From assembly GCA_015069095.1 (NCBI GenBank), contig SVJH01000012.1, forward strand, positions 1 to 64,000: a stretch of DNA of 64,000 bases, written 5' to 3'. Source of the DNA: Oscillospiraceae bacterium (GTDB lineage Bacteria; Bacillota; Clostridia; UMGS1810). This document shows positions 16,753 through 24,881 of the stretch, in pieces. Each line of letters begins with the position of its first letter. The first letter of the stretch is position 1. The notes under the pieces are model-generated. The model was not told the DNA's origin. It saw only the letters and a program-made list of their open reading frames with translations, and ran no database searches. The translations under genes and the position numbers were made by a program.

Positions 16753-18382
16753 CTGCTTTAAAGATTATTCCAAAGTTTAAATCTTCAAATTTTATTTTTC
16801 CGTTTTCAATTTTTACTTTTACGCTGTCGTTTTCCCATATTGGATACGTTTTTACGCTTTTTGATTTAATTTCTGTTTCAAATCTTTTTATAGGTTTAAC
16901 ATCACCTAAATCACGAAGAACATTCTTCCATGAATGTGATTTGTTTCTTATAAATCCTATTGTGCTTTTGTTTCCTTCCATAATAAGAAGATGCACATCA
17001 TCATTTGAAAAATCAAAGCATTTAAAGTTTTCGTTTTCAAAATCCGTATCGCAAATTAAATCTGAAAGCGGTTTGAAATATTTGTATAAGTTTTTGCTTT
17101 CAACGTATCTTTCGTCCCAGTGCCATATGTTACCGCATCCTGCACATTTTGTAAAAACGGCAGTATAAACACTGTCAACAAAAAAGATACCGTCGTCATC
17201 GTGTGAATAGTATTTAAAAGGTCCCGAATGGCATTTTTCAACTGCGCCTGTTTCGGCAATTAAAAGCGGAATGCCGTCTTCTTTCATTAAATCCGCACCG
17301 TCTTTTATAACCTCAACTAAATTATCACGGCATTTTTCGTGTTTTGCACCAAGGTCCAAATATCTGTGAACCTGCATAAATGACGATTTATCCCAGCAAA
17401 AGTTTTTATAAATTTCGTAGTTTCTGTCGGAATCTAATGAGCCAAGAGAATTTATAACCATATTAAGCGGAAACATCGCTTTAACTTTAGGAAGCATTTC
17501 TTTATTCCACTCAAGATGATAAGGGCCTACACAGTTCATTTCATTCCAAAGTTCAATTGCAAAAATCTGAACCTCTCCGCCATATCTTTTTGCAAATTCG
17601 TTTATTTTTGAAAGATATGCATTTTTCCATTTTTCATCTCTAAGCCATATTTGGATATCTTCACATCTTTCGCCATCAAGATAAAGATTTTTATTGAAAA
17701 TATGAAACGTTTGTGAATCATCGTTTTCGTCATATTTAAAATATCTGAACTGTTCAAGCGTAAGTTTTAAATATATATTGTATTTTTTTGCAAGGTTAAT
17801 CATTTCATCTAAAAGAGAAAATTTTTCAAGATTATACTCATAACAGTTTAAAGTGTCGGGCGAAAAATATTCATGTCCAATCCAAAGGCGCACAAGATTT
17901 ACACCGTTTTTGGAGCATTTTTTAAACCATGCTTCATATTGTTTTAATCCAATATATTTTTTAATTTTTGTTCTGCCAAATTCATTTCCGTTGCTCTGCA
18001 TAAAAGCAGTCGGGTAAGTAAGGTTTATACCAATAGGATAAAACTTTTTACCGCTTGAAAATGAAAAGTAGTTTTTATCTTTATCACTTACTTTAATGTA
18101 TCCATTGTTTTCAGATTTTTCAACAACGAAAGATTCTGTTTTTTTGTTGCCATCATCAAAAGTATATTCTAATGTGTAATTGCCTTCTTTAACAGGTGTA
18201 AAACGGATTTTCAAAATTTCTTCTCCGCTTTTTTCAATCGTTTCATATCCGCCTTCATCATATGTGATATTTATTGGCTGATATGGAAAAGGAAAAAGTT
18301 CTGTTTTTTCATTTTCACATATTAAAAACACTTTATTTACACTATTATCAATTACTTTTTCGCATCTTTCAAAACAGTTCAT
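16745..18382 (-). CDS. GH5-like (clan GH-A) glycoside hydrolase with N-terminal Ig-like domain
   Basis: 545 residues without signal peptide. Residues 1-95 form an Ig-like/DUF5060-type N-terminal domain. A TIM barrel follows from FYPIGINLTYPTAF (~115) onward. Acid/base Glu ~281 is in IELWNEMN and nucleophile Glu ~377 in LIAETGAVE, the strand-4 and strand-7 positions of clan GH-A. Substrate is unknown; mannan or other beta-glycan oligosaccharides are typical for relatives. It is the third gene of the operon LOG - copper-amine-oxidase-N protein - this gene, 16 bases after the previous stop, with AAGGAG before the ATG. Lack of a signal peptide implies action on imported oligosaccharides. Confidence 0.85.
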   Translation of the reverse strand: MNCFERCEKVIDNSVNKVFLICENEKTELFPFPYQPINITYDEGGYETIEKSGEEILKIRFTPVKEGNYTLEYTFDDGNKKTESFVVEKSENNGYIKVSDKDKNYFSFSSGKKFYPIGINLTYPTAFMQSNGNEFGRTKIKKYIGLKQYEAWFKKCSKNGVNLVRLWIGHEYFSPDTLNCYEYNLEKFSLLDEMINLAKKYNIYLKLTLEQFRYFKYDENDDSQTFHIFNKNLYLDGERCEDIQIWLRDEKWKNAYLSKINEFAKRYGGEVQIFAIELWNEMNCVGPYHLEWNKEMLPKVKAMFPLNMVINSLGSLDSDRNYEIYKNFCWDKSSFMQVHRYLDLGAKHEKCRDNLVEVIKDGADLMKEDGIPLLIAETGAVEKCHSGPFKYYSHDDDGIFFVDSVYTAVFTKCAGCGNIWHWDERYVESKNLYKYFKPLSDLICDTDFENENFKCFDFSNDDVHLLIMEGNKSTIGFIRNKSHSWKNVLRDLGDVKPIKRFETEIKSKSVKTYPIWENDSVKVKIENGKIKFEDLNFGIIFKAEK

Positions 18383-18398
18383 AAGAGTATTCTCCTTT

Positions 18399-19748
18399 TT
18401 ATCTTTCGCTCTTTGCTATAAAATGAACTTTTTGACTGTCAAGTTCCACATAAAAATCGCCTGTTCTTTTAATTGCATTATTCTCATCATAAATTGCGCA
18501 TGAGAAAAACAAATTATTTTTAACTGCTTTTACACTTATTGCAAAAACACCCATTTTATCAGTGTTAAAGCCTTCTATTTTTCTTACATCTTCTAATATA
18601 TCGTTTGAAATTTCGCCTGTTTGCTTATTTACTAAATAAAGTCTGTCGCAAACTTTACCAAGTTTTTCAGACTCTTTAACATTAAAAACAAAATACTCAT
18701 CAGTTTCATAAGATGTTCTTACATAATCAAGTTTATTTTTTATAACACTTCTTCTTAGTTTTTCGTAAAGCGTTTCGTTCTCACTTGGCAATTTTATTTC
18801 TTCAAGCCCGTCTGTATTTCCCATAGTTACCGATATACTTTCTATTTCATCTTTTGTATACTTTTTAACTTCATCATTTATATAAAGATAATATGTTACG
18901 TGGCCGTTACCAAAGTATCTTGCAATTGCTATCTTTTTAAGTTCTTGCCCGTTTATTGTTATTTTAAGGTTTTGATTTATAAGTTCATACTTTTCTTCGG
19001 GATTCATTACAGGAACTGCATGATTGCCTGATGCATATAAATCGAGTTTATCTCTTAATTTTCCAGAATAGAAAAGTCCGCCGTTTTGGTAAAATGACAT
19101 TACAAAATAATAATCTTTGTAATTTGAGTGAAGACTCAACCCAAAATAATTATAATCGCCTGAAACTGTCGTTCCGTCTTTTGTATAATTTATTTTGAAT
19201 GCACAATTGGCTTCTGATGTTTGCGCCTGTTCTTTATTTATATTTATTGAATATGCATAATCAATATTTAAAAACTTCGGGCTTGTGATAGATAATGTCC
19301 TTTCGTTTTCATCCCATAAAACGCGATAATCAAAATTCATCATTTCTTCAGCATAAATATATGTTCTTCCGCCAATGTTGTACGAAGTTATAATTTTATC
19401 ATCAAGATAAGTTTCAATATCTGTTTCGTAGTAATTTCCAATTATGTTTCCTGATGGATAATTCGATTTTTTTATAGTTGGAACCTGACCATTTTCAGCG
19501 TGCTCTTGCGAATGAATAACAAGTTTTCTCTGATCGCCAAGCCATGTTACATTAAAACCGTAATAGTGCATATCTTCGGCACTTATAAGAGTTTTTCCAC
19601 CAATATTTATCGAATCAATCTCTTCCCCGTTTAAAGTTGTGGTTATATCTGTCGAATAATATACACCCGCTATATCGCCGCTTTTTGCCATAGCACTTAA
19701 TCCAAACAAAAATACAAATATAAACAGTAAAGGTATTATTCTTTTCAT
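18399..19748 (-). CDS. Secreted protein with two copper amine oxidase N-terminal-like modules
   Basis: 449 residues from the ATG at 19748, six bases after GAGGTGG; an in-frame GTG at 19757 overlaps that site and is less likely. Signal peptide 1-21 (ends SAMA). Two tandem ~55-residue modules follow, each ending in a beta hairpin: one with NIGGKTLISAEDMHYYGFNV, the next with NIGGRTYIYAEEMMNFDYRV. These are the copper-amine-oxidase-N/stalk type, common on clostridial surfaces and not evidence of oxidase activity. Residues ~160-449 have no recognised family. The same paired modules occur in the protein at 47860-48753 with an unrelated C-terminus. It lies 12 bases after the LOG gene in the same operon. 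Confidence 0.82.
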   Translation of the reverse strand: MKRIIPLLFIFVFLFGLSAMAKSGDIAGVYYSTDITTTLNGEEIDSINIGGKTLISAEDMHYYGFNVTWLGDQRKLVIHSQEHAENGQVPTIKKSNYPSGNIIGNYYETDIETYLDDKIITSYNIGGRTYIYAEEMMNFDYRVLWDENERTLSITSPKFLNIDYAYSININKEQAQTSEANCAFKINYTKDGTTVSGDYNYFGLSLHSNYKDYYFVMSFYQNGGLFYSGKLRDKLDLYASGNHAVPVMNPEEKYELINQNLKITINGQELKKIAIARYFGNGHVTYYLYINDEVKKYTKDEIESISVTMGNTDGLEEIKLPSENETLYEKLRRSVIKNKLDYVRTSYETDEYFVFNVKESEKLGKVCDRLYLVNKQTGEISNDILEDVRKIEGFNTDKMGVFAISVKAVKNNLFFSCAIYDENNAIKRTGDFYVELDSQKVHFIAKSER

Positions 19749-19760
19749 ATTATCCACCTC

Positions 19761-20339
19761 TTATTTAATATTTTTAAGTTCTCCTATTCTAAGCGGAGCT
19801 TCATCATAGTTTTCAATATACTCCACTATTTTTTCTGCTTCATCAAACACTTTAAACAAACTAAGACTTTTTTCTGTCATAAAATGATTTTTTGCTGTAT
19901 TTTCAAGCATATGTATAATGTCATCATAATAATGATTAACGTTAAAAATAGCAATCGGTTTATTGTGGCGACTAAGTTGTTTTAAAGTAAGGATTTCAAA
20001 AAATTCATCGTATGTTCCTATTCCGCCCGGTGCTATGATAAATGCATCTGACATATCTTCCAATAATTTTTTTCTTTCGCGCATTGTATCAGGATAAATA
20101 AACTGTGTACACTTATCAAAAAGTGAACCGTCAACTTTGAAAAACGAAGGTGCAATTCCTATTATTTCTCCTTTTTCTTCATATGCACCGCGTGCAACTG
20201 CGCCCATAACTCCCTGAGCACCACCGCCGTAAACTACTCTATGTCCTTTTTTTGCAATTACCTTACCAAGATTAAACGCTGTTTCTATATAAATTTTTTC
20301 AATTTTTGCAGATGACGCTCCATATACACAAATATTCAT
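19761..20339 (-). CDS. LOG family protein (nucleoside 5'-monophosphate phosphoribohydrolase-like)
   Basis: 192 residues, full length for the family. YGGGAQGVMGAVARGA and the signature PGGIGTYDE (PGGxGTxxE) are the nucleotide-binding and catalytic elements of LOG proteins, which release the base from N6-modified AMP or AMP itself; older labels call them lysine decarboxylases. AGGAGG precedes the ATG at 20339. It is the first gene of a three-gene operon with surface and glycosidase genes; the functional link is not obvious. Confidence 0.9.
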   Translation of the reverse strand: MNICVYGASSAKIEKIYIETAFNLGKVIAKKGHRVVYGGGAQGVMGAVARGAYEEKGEIIGIAPSFFKVDGSLFDKCTQFIYPDTMRERKKLLEDMSDAFIIAPGGIGTYDEFFEILTLKQLSRHNKPIAIFNVNHYYDDIIHMLENTAKNHFMTEKSLSLFKVFDEAEKIVEYIENYDEAPLRIGELKNIK

Positions 20340-20370
20340 ATATATACCTCCTTATTGTGTTCTTAATAAT

Positions 20371-20399
20371 ATTTTACCCAACATGTTTTATAAAGTCAA
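20371..20399 (-). promoter_or_regulatory. Promoter of the LOG - surface protein - GH5 operon
   Basis: Minus strand TTGACT (20399-20394), 17-base spacer, TAAAAT (20376-20371). Confidence 0.65.
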
Positions 20400-20423
20400 T
20401 AAATGTAATTAACTTGAAACATA

Positions 20424-20462
20424 AAAAAGTCCTGCACCCAATTGGCACAAGACTTTTTTAAA
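20424..20462 (-). terminator. Terminator of the exporter/SLH operon
   Basis: Read on the minus strand, AGTCTTGTGCC pairs fully with GGTGCAGGACT through G-U wobbles (loop AATT), followed by a T run. On the plus strand the same bases give mismatches, so it works for the minus-strand operon. Confidence 0.8.
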
Positions 20463-20476
20463 AAATTAAGGGGAAT

Positions 20477-22984
20477 TTAATTTTTGTAAGTTGCTAAAAT
20501 CACGCGTACTCTTCCGCCTTTTTCTTCGGCTTTGTCGGCATACGCAGTTATTGCAAAATCGCCGTTTTCTATTTCTGAAATCGGTACTATTTCATACTCT
20601 GATGTATAAGCATTTGTTGTTTTTTTCATAACTAAAACCTGAGGGCTTACCTTGTACTGTTTTCCGTTATTATCTGTAATAAATGACTGATTTACACTTT
20701 TTACAAAATCAATTTCGATAAGGTTTAGCGCACCGTCTACATTAGTTTGATTTTTATCAGTCAATAGTTTTATCGGCATATTTTTTCTTACGGAATTAAA
20801 TCTTATACCCGAAGATGAAACTGTGCCAATATTTGTAGAAAACTTATACGAAACCATATTTCCTTCTTCTGATGAATTTACCTCAACAGCAAGTGCGTAT
20901 AAATGCATATCGCCTGTTATATCCTTTATAATAAGTTTACATATTTCGCCCTGTTTATTATACTCTACATAATATATATCAGATGACGCAAGTGTAAGAT
21001 TATCAAGTCTTTGAACATATGTTTTATTATAATTTGTAACGCTTCCTGTATTTGTTGAATATATTTCTAAAATGCTTATATCATCACTTAATTTTTTATT
21101 GCCAAGTTTCATAGATGCATAATCAACTTTTCCATAAATATCACTTGTTGATGAATAAACGCTTATTTTACCAACGGAATTCTGATAAGTTAAAAGTACA
21201 ACTTTGTTTATGTAATCTTTGTAATCTCTGTCTACTTTGTATTCGCCTTCAACACCGTCAGCGTCTACTATACAAGCATAATATGATGTGTAATTGTCGC
21301 CGTTTGAATTTTTGTACGTTTTCTTTCCTGTTTTTGTAAGATAACCGCTTATATTTCCAAGCGCTGTGTCATCTGAAACAACATCTGCAATTTCGCCGTT
21401 TTTACCAAGTAAAAGTGTTACTGTATCGCCAAAATTAAATGTACCTGATGATGAAAGTTTACTAAATGCAGTTGCACTTTCTATTTCATATGTTACACCG
21501 GAAACTGTTACTGATGTAAGCGTATCTTTATTTGGAGATGCACTTTCATATATACCTACAACCTTTTTACTGTAGGCTAAAATCATATCCATATCACTTA
21601 TATAGTATGCAATATCATAAGTATTAAGTGATGCAAAATCCGACTGTTTTCCGTCTTTTATAACTTTTACACTTTCAGGATTGATTTCATATTTTGTATA
21701 CCACATATTAGAAACTGTTAAAGGACCTTTTAAGTTTCCTTCTTCGTATACAACATATTCAATATCGCCGTATTTGTCATATTTCACATTTAAAATGTCG
21801 CCCATTTCCATATTCTGTTTTATTTGCTGATATGAAGAAACTTTATTTTCGTCTTCGTAAACAGTTACAGAATTTGTAAAATCAATCTGTTGTATAATTC
21901 CGTTGTTATATGCAAGTACTTTATCGTTTAAAACAGAATACACAACGTACTGTGATATATCAAGAACATCAAAATCTGCTAAAATATTTTTAGAAACAAG
22001 TACACCATAGTCAGTTACACCGTTTGAATTTTTAAACACTTTAAATGTATCGCCGCGTTTTGCTTCAGATACTGCAAGTTTATATGTTATCGTTTTTGAT
22101 TTATGGTAAGTAAGTGTATTTTCAGACACATCAAGAATTTTTCCGTCAAGTACGATATCACTGCCCATAACAGATGTAATTTCATATTCTTCAATTATTT
22201 GATTTGAAGGAATAAAAGATGTTATAGTATCCTGGTCTTTTACTACGATATCTCCTTTTTTACCCAAATCATTTTCATCAAAATTAAAACCTATTTTATA
22301 AGTACCAACCGATGTTGCAATTTTATTTGCACCGACAGATGTATCTTCTTTTGCGGTAGATAAAAGTACTACATCTTCAATTATCTGACTATCAAATTCT
22401 GTTATATATTTTGTATTACCGTCTTTTTTCTTTGCATTTAAAAGATTGTAGACAAGTATTACAGCATCTTTCCTTGTAAGAGCATCGCCAATATTTTTTG
22501 AAATGTTTTCTGTTATATTTTTATTTTTTGCAATACTAATTTGAGCATACGGCCATGATGAGCCAAAATCATCATTTGTATAGCCCAAAAGTTTAAGTAG
22601 CATAGTAAGCCCTTCTTCATATGAAACAAGATTATCAGGTTTAAATGTTGCGTCCTCGTATCCGTTTACAATACCTGCATCTACTGCAACTTTTACATAT
22701 GGTGCTGACCAGTGAGTGTATGGTACATCTTTAAACGGTGAAACAAAAATATTCGATGCAACACTATCACGATATGAAGATGCTGCTACTGCAATTTTTG
22801 TGAATTCTGCACGCGTTACATAATCATCTAAACGATAATTTCCATTACCATCTCCGTTTATGATGTTGAAGTTTGAAACAAATTCAATATAGTTATCTAT
22901 GTTACCTTCTGCCGATACTGTTATACCAAGCGAAGAAAAAACGATTAAAAGTGATAAAACAGTACATAATATTTTATTTAGCAA
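20477..22984 (-). CDS. S-layer homology (SLH) domain surface protein
   Basis: 835 residues with a TTG start at 22984; GGAGG lies 7 bases upstream. Signal peptide 1-26 (ends VSA). Three SLH repeats fill ~28-190: DDYVTRAEFTKIAVAA, FKDVPYTHWSAPYVKVAV, then VNGYEDATFKPDNLVSYEEG and a third, weaker repeat. SLH domains hold proteins to pyruvylated wall polymer. Residues ~200-835 are a long beta-rich region of no recognised family. It is the last gene of the operon that also encodes a two-component system and a MacAB-like exporter, only 17 bases after the permease stop, so it is probably made together with them. Confidence 0.9.
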   Translation of the reverse strand: MLNKILCTVLSLLIVFSSLGITVSAEGNIDNYIEFVSNFNIINGDGNGNYRLDDYVTRAEFTKIAVAASSYRDSVASNIFVSPFKDVPYTHWSAPYVKVAVDAGIVNGYEDATFKPDNLVSYEEGLTMLLKLLGYTNDDFGSSWPYAQISIAKNKNITENISKNIGDALTRKDAVILVYNLLNAKKKDGNTKYITEFDSQIIEDVVLLSTAKEDTSVGANKIATSVGTYKIGFNFDENDLGKKGDIVVKDQDTITSFIPSNQIIEEYEITSVMGSDIVLDGKILDVSENTLTYHKSKTITYKLAVSEAKRGDTFKVFKNSNGVTDYGVLVSKNILADFDVLDISQYVVYSVLNDKVLAYNNGIIQQIDFTNSVTVYEDENKVSSYQQIKQNMEMGDILNVKYDKYGDIEYVVYEEGNLKGPLTVSNMWYTKYEINPESVKVIKDGKQSDFASLNTYDIAYYISDMDMILAYSKKVVGIYESASPNKDTLTSVTVSGVTYEIESATAFSKLSSSGTFNFGDTVTLLLGKNGEIADVVSDDTALGNISGYLTKTGKKTYKNSNGDNYTSYYACIVDADGVEGEYKVDRDYKDYINKVVLLTYQNSVGKISVYSSTSDIYGKVDYASMKLGNKKLSDDISILEIYSTNTGSVTNYNKTYVQRLDNLTLASSDIYYVEYNKQGEICKLIIKDITGDMHLYALAVEVNSSEEGNMVSYKFSTNIGTVSSSGIRFNSVRKNMPIKLLTDKNQTNVDGALNLIEIDFVKSVNQSFITDNNGKQYKVSPQVLVMKKTTNAYTSEYEIVPISEIENGDFAITAYADKAEEKGGRVRVILATYKN

Positions 22985-23001
22985 AATAACTCCTCCTTTT
23001 G

Positions 23002-24183
23002 TTAATCATGTCTTAATGCTTCAATAGGATTAAGTGCAGCTGCTTTTTTTGCAGGGAAATATCCAAACGCAACACCTATAAGCGCAGATACCGTAAATGA
23101 AATAAACACTGCCGGTATTGAAAGTTTTGCCTTTATATCTAAAAACGTAATAATATAACAGGCGACTGCGCCAAAAATTATTCCCAGTATTCCGCCTATT
23201 GAACTTGTTGTAATTGCTTCAACAACAAATTGACTCATTATATCCCAAGGTGATGCACCAAGCGATTTTCTTACACCTATTTCTCTTGTTCTTTCTGTTA
23301 CAGAAACAAGCATTATGTTCATAATTCCAATACCTCCTACAAGAAGAGATATTCCCGCAACAACCGCACCCATAACACTCATTGTACCTGTTACTTCGTT
23401 TATAGTATCAATGATGCTTGACATATTTATTACAGTGTAAGCATCTGTACTTGAAAACACACCATACAAATATTGTTCTATTTTTTGTTGTGCCATTTGT
23501 GCCACATCTTTGTTTAATGCACAAAATGTAAATGTATTTACATTTCCGTTTCCGGAGATTTTTTTGGCAACGGTATAAGGAATAACAATTGCATCATCGG
23601 TTGAAGATTCTTTGCTGTTTGCTTGCTCCTTGTAAACACCTACTATATTAAAAGATATGCCGTTGATTTTTATTTCATTTCCAAGTGCATTTTCACTCGT
23701 ACCAAAAAATTCTTTCGCCACATAACTTCCGACTATACAATTTGAAAGTCTGTATTCACAATCTGCATATGTAACGCCTCTTCCGTATTCAACATCAACT
23801 GTGGCAACATCGTCATAATACTCGCCGACACCCTTTATACTTGTTGTATCAAGCGTTTCGCTGCCGCTTTTAATCGATGCTCCAGAAACTGTTACAGTAG
23901 GAGACATTGATTTTAAAAGAGTAGGATTTTCATCTACAAGGTTTTGCATATCATCTACATCTACACTTCTGTTTCCGCCTCTGCCACGGATTGAAACCGT
24001 AATATTTGTTGCACCAAGGCTTTCAAAATTTTCTAAAACGTCAGAAGTTACACCATTTATAACACTTACTATTACAATTACGGCAGCAACACCTATAATT
24101 ATACCAAGCATTGTTAAAAACGATCTCATTTTGCTTGACATAAGGCTTTTTAATGCCATTGTAAGCGATTGTTTTACATTCAT
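23002..24183 (-). CDS. MacB-type ABC transporter permease (FtsX-like)
   Basis: 393 residues. The N-terminal membrane segment (~20-42) has MRSFLTMLGIIIGVAAVIV, typical of MacB/FtsX permeases. A large extracellular domain (~45-265) is followed by three membrane segments (~270-385) with NIMLVSVTERTREIGVRK, the family signature that contacts the ATPase. The start overlaps the ATPase stop by 4 bases (ATGA). Such permeases act as mechanotransmission pumps that move peptides, antibiotics or lipoproteins from the outer face, not across the membrane in the classical way. Confidence 0.93.
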   Translation of the reverse strand: MNVKQSLTMALKSLMSSKMRSFLTMLGIIIGVAAVIVIVSVINGVTSDVLENFESLGATNITVSIRGRGGNRSVDVDDMQNLVDENPTLLKSMSPTVTVSGASIKSGSETLDTTSIKGVGEYYDDVATVDVEYGRGVTYADCEYRLSNCIVGSYVAKEFFGTSENALGNEIKINGISFNIVGVYKEQANSKESSTDDAIVIPYTVAKKISGNGNVNTFTFCALNKDVAQMAQQKIEQYLYGVFSSTDAYTVINMSSIIDTINEVTGTMSVMGAVVAGISLLVGGIGIMNIMLVSVTERTREIGVRKSLGASPWDIMSQFVVEAITTSSIGGILGIIFGAVACYIITFLDIKAKLSIPAVFISFTVSALIGVAFGYFPAKKAAALNPIEALRHD

Positions 24184-24869
24184 TCTAACACCTCTTTCGC
24201 AGCGGTATCAGAAATGATTTTGCCATCCTGAATTCTTATAATTCTTTTGGTTTCTTCCGCTAAAGACGGGTCATGAGTAATAAGAACTATTGTTGTCCCG
24301 TCATTATTGAGTTCTTTTAAAAAATTCATTACTTCCCTGCCTGTTTTTGTATCAAGTGCTCCGGTAGGTTCATCTGCAAGTATAACAGGTGGATTTCCTG
24401 CAAGTGCTCTTGCTATTGATACCCTTTGTTGCTGACCGCCGCTAAGTTGAGAGGGGTATTTGTTTATTCTGTCAGAAAGTCCGACTCTTTCTAAAGCTTG
24501 CAATGCTCTTTTTCGTCTTTCATCTGCACTCATACGTCTGTAAATAAGAGGAAGTTCAACATTTTCCAAAATATTAAGTTTTGGAATAAGATTATATTGT
24601 TGAAAAATAAATCCAAGTTCTTTGTTTCTTATTCTCGCAAGTTCTTTTTCATCAAGTGTACTTACATCGTGCCCATCTAAAAAGTATGTTCCGCTTGTTG
24701 GAATATCAAGACAACCTATAATATTCATACAAGTTGACTTTCCGCTTCCTGACGAACCTACAATAGATGTAAATTCGCCTTTTTCTATCGTAAGTGATAT
24801 CCCATCAAGAGCCCTGATTTCGCTATCGCCATCGGAGTATATTTTGTAAACATCTTTAAGCTCTATCAT
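24180..24869 (-). CDS. MacB/LolD-type ABC transporter ATP-binding protein
   Basis: 229 residues from the ATG at 24869, eight bases after AAGGAG; the in-frame GTG at 24878 overlaps this site. Walker A GSSGSGKST, Q-loop FIFQQYNLIP, signature LSGGQQQR, Walker B VILADEP, and H-loop ITHD are all intact. It pairs with the overlapping permease gene and the adaptor upstream, giving a MacAB-like exporter without an outer-membrane partner, as expected in a Gram-positive. Confidence 0.95.
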   Translation of the reverse strand: MIELKDVYKIYSDGDSEIRALDGISLTIEKGEFTSIVGSSGSGKSTCMNIIGCLDIPTSGTYFLDGHDVSTLDEKELARIRNKELGFIFQQYNLIPKLNILENVELPLIYRRMSADERRKRALQALERVGLSDRINKYPSQLSGGQQQRVSIARALAGNPPVILADEPTGALDTKTGREVMNFLKELNNDGTTIVLITHDPSLAEETKRIIRIQDGKIISDTAAKEVLE

Positions 24870-24881
24870 TATATGCACTCC

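Noticed and set aside
16626-17168. Open frame of 180 codons on the plus strand over the end of the AraC and GH5-like genes
   Set aside because: Shadow of two well-supported genes; no ribosome site, and the terminator lies inside it.
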